Source: Psettodes erumei
Lineage: Eukaryota > Chordata > Actinopteri > Pleuronectiformes > Psettodidae
Direction of reading: 5' to 3'
Length of the DNA: 64,000 bases
Assembly: GCA_016785225.1 (NCBI GenBank)
Contig: JAFBJZ010000107.1
Location: forward strand, 1 to 64,000
A program made the position numbers and the translations under genes. Of the stretch, positions 59,101 through 64,000 are shown one piece after another. Positions within the stretch are counted from its first letter, which is position 1. Every line of letters starts with the position of its first letter. A model generated the notes under the pieces. That model was not told where the DNA came from. It saw only the letters and a list, made by a program, of their open reading frames with translations, and ran no database searches.

Positions 59101-62100
59101 GACTGTCACAAATGTGAGTTCGGTGAAGTCGGAGACACAAGCACCACACTTACGGTTAGGCATGAAGAAGTAAGTGGTTTCTGTAAAAGAGCCATTTCCT
59201 GCCAAGGAGGTTGCGCGAACCTTCACGCTGTAGTTTCCAGGCTGCACGAGTGAAAGCTTGGTGCCACCTGACTTGAGGTATGCCGGCCGTGACACACAAG
59301 CTGTGTGAACCTGAAACCAAAAAAGGGAATCACAGGGGATACCGGTAAGTGCTAAAAAAGATTATTCCAAAAGGTGGAATCATTTCCCCCTTGCATTTTC
59401 ACATCAACTTATTTAAAACCTTTGGCTACTACAACACAAGTTAAAATGCAGGAACACAAAATGAGCTTTACGTCCAAGCGTCTGTTGCGCCGGTGAATTC
59501 TGGGAGGTATTCCCACACTCTTACTTCAGGATGCTAAAATATAAACGCCATACTTTCTCAGCGAATTTAATTGTTTGCACAATTTCAAGTTGAAATATTT
59601 GAATTGCACAATATAAATTTTTTATCGAAATGTCCTTGAGTTATAGTTCTCAGTGCTCAGAGGAACCTTGAATAAAAAAAATACTGTGAAAACTTGCTTC
59701 CCCCGTATGTCTTCAGTTATGCAACCACTATGCAATAAACCAAGTAATCAGTCGGAGCCCCCGACATGCTCTGAACATCGAGATCTGTTTGTTTTCACCG
59801 CAGGGTGCGCTCGTGAGACGGTGCGTGTTTTCAGTGCAGCTCGGCGCACTGGAGATGTCGTCTGAGATCAGTCCATCCCTGCCACTGCATTCTAGTCTTC
59901 CTCCCTGCCTCTGTCACTATGGCAACAGACCTGCTACTGGCTCCTAGGGTCAGGCAGTGCAGCGATGAATAGCAATGAGAGATGAATTCACACATTCACG
60001 GCAAGTAAACAACAACAACGACGATGGCGACGCACCCGCCCAGACGCTCACTCTGTCACAGACGAGCACTTGGAAAACGATCGTACGAAAGCGCACGCGG
60101 CAGAGAACGTCAACACACGCAGCGGTAGCGGTGGGAGTTTGTCAACAAATATTTCCTTTGTTCCTCTCTCTGTTTCCATCTCCTCCATGCAAGGAACAGA
60201 CAGAATCTAGGTACAGCGAACCGTCTACTCTGTGCTCCTTCCTGCATTTCTTCACCCTGAGCCATGTTGTCTCCCTCTGAGCCCTAAATGCCTCCTTCCT
60301 ACAGAGTATATCCACATCATTTCTGTTGGGCCCCTTCCCTCCCTCCTTCAGAAACCGAAGGAGGCGGAGGTGACCCTTGCACTTTCCTGTATCCTGATGT
60401 ATTCCTGACACTCTTAAAGCTGGGCGGTGGCCGATACTGACCTCTGTGTCTCCGACCCTCCTGTAGAACACCTCGTACAGGATGATGAGGCCGTTCGGGG
60501 AGCGGGGCGCGTTCCACTTGATCAGCACATAGGGGGGCTCGGTCGTCACTATCTCGTGGGTCACGGCACCCGGGATGTCGTCTGCTTTCTCTGTAGGTGC
60601 CAGACGTGAAGAAAACGCTTGACGCATGTACATTATAGAGCACTTTGTTCGTGTGCTGTTTTTTTTTGTTGTTTTTTTTTTACTGCGGCCACTTTCGACT
60701 CCCGACTGCCTCCAGAAAGAAATGTGATACTCCCTGCGTTTGGGAGCACATGCGAGCTGCTCTTGTTCCAGCGACTGCTGGTTTACCCGAGTGTAAGTGC
60801 GCATTTGTATTTGTTCTCACCCTCAGGCATGGTTCGGGCGCTGACATATGTAGCCATGCTGCAGCGTTTGAGGTCTGTCAGATGGTTGCAGGCCATGATC
60901 TCTATCTTATAACTGGTAAAGTGGTGCAGGTTAGAGATGACTGTCGACTCCTTGGAGAACACCTTCAGCTCCACCTGAGCAGAGGAGATGAGAAATCTAA
61001 TTACGCCGATGGCATCAGTGATTTATGGGAACTCCTTCACACTGTAGTCATGTCCCAAAAAAAAAGCAATTTTAGATGTATTTAAGTTGAGTGTAAACAG
61101 TTTCCTAGAAGATGACAGCTTCCTCTAACATATGTAGGAATATGCTCTGCCTTGCATTTTCCTGGTGGGGGACATGATTTTAGACAGAAGACACAGCATG
61201 TACACACACAATTAACTGCATTAATAACTGTTGTTAAAACCAAAGTTAAGAGGAATTTATAGGTTTCGAAATAAGTTATTTTTTCAGAGGTATTTTGAGT
61301 AATTTTTGAAGGGGGATCAGTTTTCTTTTAGCGCTTTTTGAGCTTATCTTAACCCAAAAAACTGGTTGGAAATAATCAATAACAGATAAAACGACAACGT
61401 ACGGCTCAGCGCCATACACAAGAATGATACACTGATGTATGGTATGCAAAATATAAAGTATGTGAGACCTTGGATCCTTCCTCATTCTCATCATTGGGGT
61501 TGGATGTGGTGGAGCCAAATAGACTGTGGACCGTAGTAACGAAGTGAGGGGCTTGGGTGGCGTTGGCGACTCCGACTGAGCGTCGTCGACGAGCTGGTCT
61601 GGGGAAACAGAGCGGCAGGTAAATCCGAGAGCAAAGGTCAGGCGAAACCAAGCTGGAGAAAATAATTCTCTTGCGGAAGCAGCGGGCCACGATGATGATC
61701 CACAGCACGGCAGTCAGGCGCGTTTTCGTGTGAATTAGACGCAGCAGAAAGCAAATGGAGCGGGAGTGTGGAGGAGTGCCTCTGCTCACACTAACCTTTC
61801 CAGTGTGTGGTAAGTTTGACTGGATGACATTTATCCACAAATGCCACCTAAAGCCTGGCTAGAAGAGCTACCAACCATGACCACTGGGTGGAGCCAATGA
61901 GCACAGCCCACTTTACTGTCAATGGCGGCCAGTGTAGGTCATTCACAAAGGCCATGAACTCAAACCAAATTAAGACACACAGGTCCTGCAGCTGGGGATC
62001 AAGTGGACGCACTGTTTATGAATTAAAAATCTATCTTCCTCCTTCAAAAAGTAGCTCCGCTAAGTGTCCATTTCGAGTGAAATGCAGGACTGAGTTGTTG

Positions 62101-62374
62101 CCGATCCAATAGTTTGCTCAAACAGAGGGGGGAAGCGCGGAAGCTTCCCGCATCCCATTGCGTGACGGAACAAGAGAGCACGGGGAGTTTTTTGAGCCCT
62201 CGGTCCTGAAACTGACCTTGGCCGATTTGGTGGCGCGGGTTCAAAATGTAGCTGAGGTGTGTGTGAGTTTGGGTGTTTGTATATGGCCAAATGGCAGTGT
62301 GCATGACTGCACCGCTGACTGGCATGAATGGTAATGGGCACAGTAATCGCTCCCCTAGGGAAACGGTGGGAGAG

Positions 62375-62416
<42 letters not shown>

Positions 62417-63510
62417 AGGGGAGAGGGTAGGGGCACTGGGGCCCAGACAATCAGCACCCCCCATCCTAAGCCCCCCCCCAGTTGTACCCAGTACAAAAAC
62501 AAGGGTCTACATAAACCACACACACACACACACACACGGATGAGCGAGATAAAGTTGGCACAGAGTCAAATTTGAGCCTCACATCATGGTGGCTGAGACA
62601 ACAGAGCAGCGATGTAGTCTGGCAGGACAGAGGGGGCTGCTGCGCCGCAGCGAACTTTCTTGGGCCTACTGTAACCTGAAATGCACCAAACTGTTTCAAA
62701 CAAATTTCTAATTCATCTGCTTCTTCTGCAACTGTTTGGATTAGTTTTTCAGTTCATGAATGGAGGCCGAATGCTGTGATTGGTTACTTCAGTCTGTATG
62801 AAGCATTTATTGCTTACAGATGAATTATTGTCGGTGACCTTGCTGTTGGATTTTTCAGCTCTGGTAAAAGAAATGCTCTGAAATACAACATTTCTAAATA
62901 TTTAACTCTTAAATTCTGATATTGCTTGGATGAAGATTGAACCTATTTCTTGAAAATCCTAGACACGGCCTATACCCTTGAAAATGGCGCAGAGGCGAGT
63001 TGGTCGTGAACCGAAACGTTTAATTACAATCCCAGACGTATACCTGCTCTCGAACACTTCATTGTGGAGGTAGTTCTCAAAGGTCTTGCGGTACTCTATC
63101 TCCTCCTGCTCCTTCTTCAGCTGGCTGTCCGTTTTGGGACAGGCGCAGCACCTGCCCCCTGAGGTGGGCTCATCTGTGTGGTTCCACTTCTGCTCGTCCT
63201 CGCTGTCCAGGTGGGTCGGGGTCCGAGACGGCAGCTTCATTCCTGGGCCCGGAGAAACAGGTGTGAGGCTAAACGGATGAAATGTGGAAGCAGCCGCAGC
63301 TCCCTTGGGCAGACGGCGGCGCAGCGAGCTGCGGATACTGACCTTGCAGGCAGTAGTCGAACTTATAGAGGTCACTGTCCTCAGCCTGCTTGCGACAGAT
63401 GACCCGGTAGTGGGTGATGTTGCCATTGGGACTGGTTGGAGGCTTCCACTTCAGGATGATCTGGGAGGAGGAGTTGGAGGAGGAGATGGGGTCGAGAGGC
63501 ACTGAGGGCT
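55833..63510 (-). CDS. insr: Insulin receptor, 3' half of the gene (14 exons, partial)
   Basis: Receptor tyrosine kinase for insulin at the plasma membrane. The window holds about 747 C-terminal residues; the ligand-binding L1-CR-L2 part is beyond 64000. Order: fibronectin III (SVPLDPISSSNSSSQIILKW), insert domain with CCACPKTDSQLKKEQEE, cleavage site PARRRR|SVG, beta-subunit fibronectin III (YVSARTMPE, ADDIPGAVTHEI, SPNGLIILYEVFYRR), membrane span, NPEY, then kinase: GQGSFGMVYEG, VAVK, HRDLAARN, DFGMTRD, activation loop [12 protein letters not shown] with all three tyrosines, PVRWMAPESLKDG. The tail ends YTHMNGGKKNGRILSLPRS, as in INSR and unlike IGF1R. All 14 exons keep phase. Neighbouring arhgef18 supports the call, since INSR and ARHGEF18 adjoin in human. 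Fish have insra and insrb; I do not choose. One intron is GC-AG, and one is absent from my memory of human INSR. Confidence 0.96.
56716..56850 (-). CDS. insr: insr exon, kinase C-lobe (SFGVVLWEI)
   Basis: Acceptor atgtgtgttgtcgcag, donor GAAT|GTGAGT, 135 nt as in human exon 21 by memory. It reads SFGVVLWEISTLAEQPYQGL and VMDGGYLDRPENCPER. Confidence 0.96.
56942..57071 (-). CDS. insr: insr exon, activation loop
   Basis: Acceptor ccccccctttctcatag with a C10 tract, donor GCTG|GTACGA, 130 nt. It carries [20 protein letters not shown] and PVRWMAPESLKDGVFTAHSD. The residue after SD is Cys where human INSR has Met and IGF1R has Val (SDCW against SDMW/SDVW). Confidence 0.96.
57158..57320 (-). CDS. 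insr: insr exon, catalytic loop
   Basis: Acceptor tgtttgttttgcag, donor GGAG|GTACCG, 163 nt, phase 0 in and 1 out. It reads [20 protein letters not shown] with the HRDLAARN catalytic loop, and ends FTVKIG. Confidence 0.96.
57478..57588 (-). CDS. insr: insr exon, kinase hinge; GC donor
   Basis: 37 codons (111 nt as in human exon 18 by memory), acceptor ttttcctgatgcag, phase 0 in and out. It reads VRLLGVVSKAQPTLVVMELM and ends SLRPDSE. The donor is GAG|GCAAGT, a GC rather than GT dinucleotide, with otherwise perfect context; no GT site nearby keeps the frame. Confidence 0.95.
58106..58335 (-). CDS. insr: insr exon, kinase N-lobe with glycine loop and catalytic Lys
   Basis: Acceptor tgtttccgtttcacgtag, donor GTG|GTACGA, 230 nt, phase 1 in and 0 out. 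It reads VPDEWEVPREKITVLRELGQ, GSFGMVYEG and [20 protein letters not shown]. The human exon is a little longer before YVPDEW. Confidence 0.96.
58481..58548 (-). CDS. insr: insr exon, juxtamembrane NPEY motif
   Basis: 68 nt, acceptor gttgtgttacag, donor GATG|GTAAGA. It reads GPLIASSNPEYISAND. NPEY is the docking site for the PTB domains of IRS and Shc proteins; human has ASSNPEYLSASD. Confidence 0.96.
58789..58885 (-). CDS. insr: insr exon, transmembrane segment
   Basis: 97 nt, acceptor tgctcattgcag, donor AAGAG|GTGAGA, phase 1 in and 2 out. The hydrophobic span LIWIVIGPVICFILLLFVGG is followed by the basic stop-transfer FKKR. Confidence 0.94.
59154..59310 (-). CDS. insr: insr exon, last extracellular fibronectin III strands
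   Basis: 157 nt, acceptor ccttttttggtttcag, donor AACC|GTAAGT, phase 0 in and 1 out. It reads VQPGNYSVKVRATSLAGNGS, close to human SPGNYSVRIRATSLAGNGS, with the conserved N-glycosylation sequon NYS. Confidence 0.95.
60442..60590 (-). CDS. insr: insr exon, fibronectin III (THEIV to VGDTE)
   Basis: 149 nt, acceptor ctggcacctacag, donor GAG|GTCAGT, phase 1 in and 0 out. It reads KADDIPGAVTHEIV and RSPNGLIILYEVFYRRVGDT. Confidence 0.95.
60821..60974 (-). CDS. insr: insr exon, beta-subunit N-terminal region, second part
   Basis: 154 nt, acceptor ctcctctgctcag, donor GAGG|GTGAGA, phase 0 in and 1 out. It reads VFSKESTVISNLHHFTSYKI and MATYVSARTMPE, aligned with human [20 protein letters not shown] and VAAYVSARTMPE. 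In human this and the exon at 61469-61598 form a single exon 12, as far as I remember. Confidence 0.93.
61469..61598 (-). CDS. insr: insr exon, alpha/beta cleavage site
   Basis: 130 nt, acceptor cgctctgtttccccag, donor AAG|GTCTCA, phase 2 in and 0 out. It starts with PARRRR|SVGVANATQ: RRRR is a furin-type site that separates the alpha and beta chains. It ends NDENEEGSK. Confidence 0.93.
61599..63043 (-). other. insr intron where mammals carry alternative exon 11
   Basis: The flanking exons join in frame directly. I did not see a credible 36-nt exon, in line with exon 11 splicing (IR-A/IR-B) being described as mammalian. The intron has a (TG)n run at about 62377-62415 and a (CA)n run at 62517-62537. 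Confidence 0.6.
62377..62415. repeat. (TG)n microsatellite
   Basis: About nineteen TG units in an insr intron; a (CA)n run of about ten units follows at 62517-62537. Confidence 0.95.
63044..63242 (-). CDS. insr: insr exon, insert domain and alpha-CT region
   Basis: 199 nt, acceptor tgtttctccgggcccag, donor AGCAG|GTATAC, phase 1 in and 2 out. It reads MKLPSRTPTHLDSEDEQKWN, CCACPKTDSQLKKEQEE and RKTFENYLHNEVFES. The last is the alpha-CT helix that contacts insulin (human RKTFEDYLHNVVF). The CC-x-C triplet makes inter-chain disulfides. Confidence 0.95.
63343..63510 (-). CDS. insr: insr exon, fibronectin III domain of the alpha chain
   Basis: 168 nt, acceptor cttcctccctctcag, donor CAAG|GTCAGT, phase 1 on both sides. 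It reads PSVPLDPISSSNSSSQIILK, then SPNGNITHYRVICRKQAEDS and FDYCLQ. It is the first insr exon in this window; the rest of the gene lies beyond 64000. Confidence 0.95.
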
Positions 63511-64000
63511 CTGAGAGGGAGGAAGCGGGAGACAGCGGGACAATCGTCAGGAGAGCACTGGTATTGTATGACATTAGGCTTCCTTCAGACCAGCTGGTGA
63601 AAAAAAAAAAAGCAGTCCCGCGAGGGTGCCTATGCAGAGGGCGCTGGGAAAAAAAAAGGAAAACAGCATCTTTCGCCACAACCAAAGTGACATCACCCTC
63701 GTTAACATGCGAGCGCAAATTTCTGTTGGATATCTTTGTAACCACAAAGTCCTATTTCTACTGTTCGCCCTCACCACAGTCAAAACAATGGATAAAAATT
63801 TGGGTTTTCGCTGTCAGATTTCACAACGGCATGAAAAACGCTGTGTCAGGGTATTAGAGACCGCTGTGCAGTGTTAAGGAATCTGACGACCTGAATTGTA
63901 TTTAGTTGTCTCAGAGGTGGCACTGTTCACATTGCCACCGGGGTTTCTCTCTTTTTTTGGCCCGTGATTGACAACTGGTGGAGGTAACAAGCCAAGAAAC
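63511..64000 (-). other. insr intron running to the window edge
   Basis: No exon is supported. Several open frames appear but have no resemblance to the preceding receptor segment and no paired splice sites. Confidence 0.6.

Noticed and set aside
59195..59220. Phrase tgccaaggaggtt inside an insr exon, like the repeat at 10738
   Set aside because: It is the antisense of codons for TSLAGNGS in a conserved receptor exon, so the likeness is coincidence.
61599..63043. Possible insr exon 11 (IR-B exon)
   Set aside because: I found no 36-nt segment with convincing splice sites; the flanking exons already join in frame.
63414..63857. Plus-strand 147-codon frame at the right edge
   Set aside because: Its first part is antisense to an insr exon and the rest is intronic.
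1..64000. CRISPR arrays, prokaryotic operons, phage, rRNA or tRNA genes
   Set aside because: None seen; the window is ordinary split-gene vertebrate DNA. The satellite at the left edge has no spacer structure.

Overview
This window is vertebrate nuclear DNA, most likely from a percomorph teleost fish. It is eukaryotic: every gene is split into short exons bounded by GT/AG sites, and there are no operons. It carries interspersed-repeat remnants that I recognise from percomorph genomes and many (CA)n/(GA)n microsatellites. Introns are compact for a vertebrate.

Two genes account for all the coding sequence I can support, both on the minus strand. (1) insr, the insulin receptor, enters from the right edge. 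Its last 14 coding exons (63510 down to the stop at 55833) encode the end of the fibronectin III region of the alpha subunit, the RRRR proprotein cleavage site, the whole beta-subunit ectodomain, the membrane span, the NPEY juxtamembrane motif and the complete tyrosine kinase with tail. (2) arhgef18, a Dbl-family Rho guanine nucleotide exchange factor, fills 45324 to 11213. I trace 32 coding exons, about 1,650 aa: a long N-terminal region, a complete C1 zinc finger, DH-PH, a coiled coil and the family's EDVIFF-type C-terminus. Several exons are very short (31, 45, 46, 48 nt) and were placed by splice sites, phase and homology.

Layout: 1-745 tandem satellite; 746-6700 non-coding with repeat remnants; about 6700-11212 probable arhgef18 3'UTR; 11213-45324 arhgef18; 45325-46600 its 5' leader and promoter area; 46600-47540 intergenic; about 47550-55832 probable insr 3'UTR; 55833-63510 insr exons; 63511-64000 insr intron.

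Points of interest: the arhgef18 exon at 21599-21738 is one base short of the frame; a TATA/CCAAT promoter with an alternative first exon inside arhgef18 would give a C1-less isoform; the full C1 finger is present, whereas my memory of the human protein has only half; insr has one GC-AG intron and one intron that I believe human INSR lacks; and three phase-compatible unexplained exon-like segments sit in one arhgef18 intron. The two genes are neighbours in human too, but there, as I remember it, they are divergent, not in tandem. The receptor acts at the plasma membrane in insulin signalling and the GEF at junctions and the actomyosin cortex; nothing here shows that they cooperate. I see no new multigene system.
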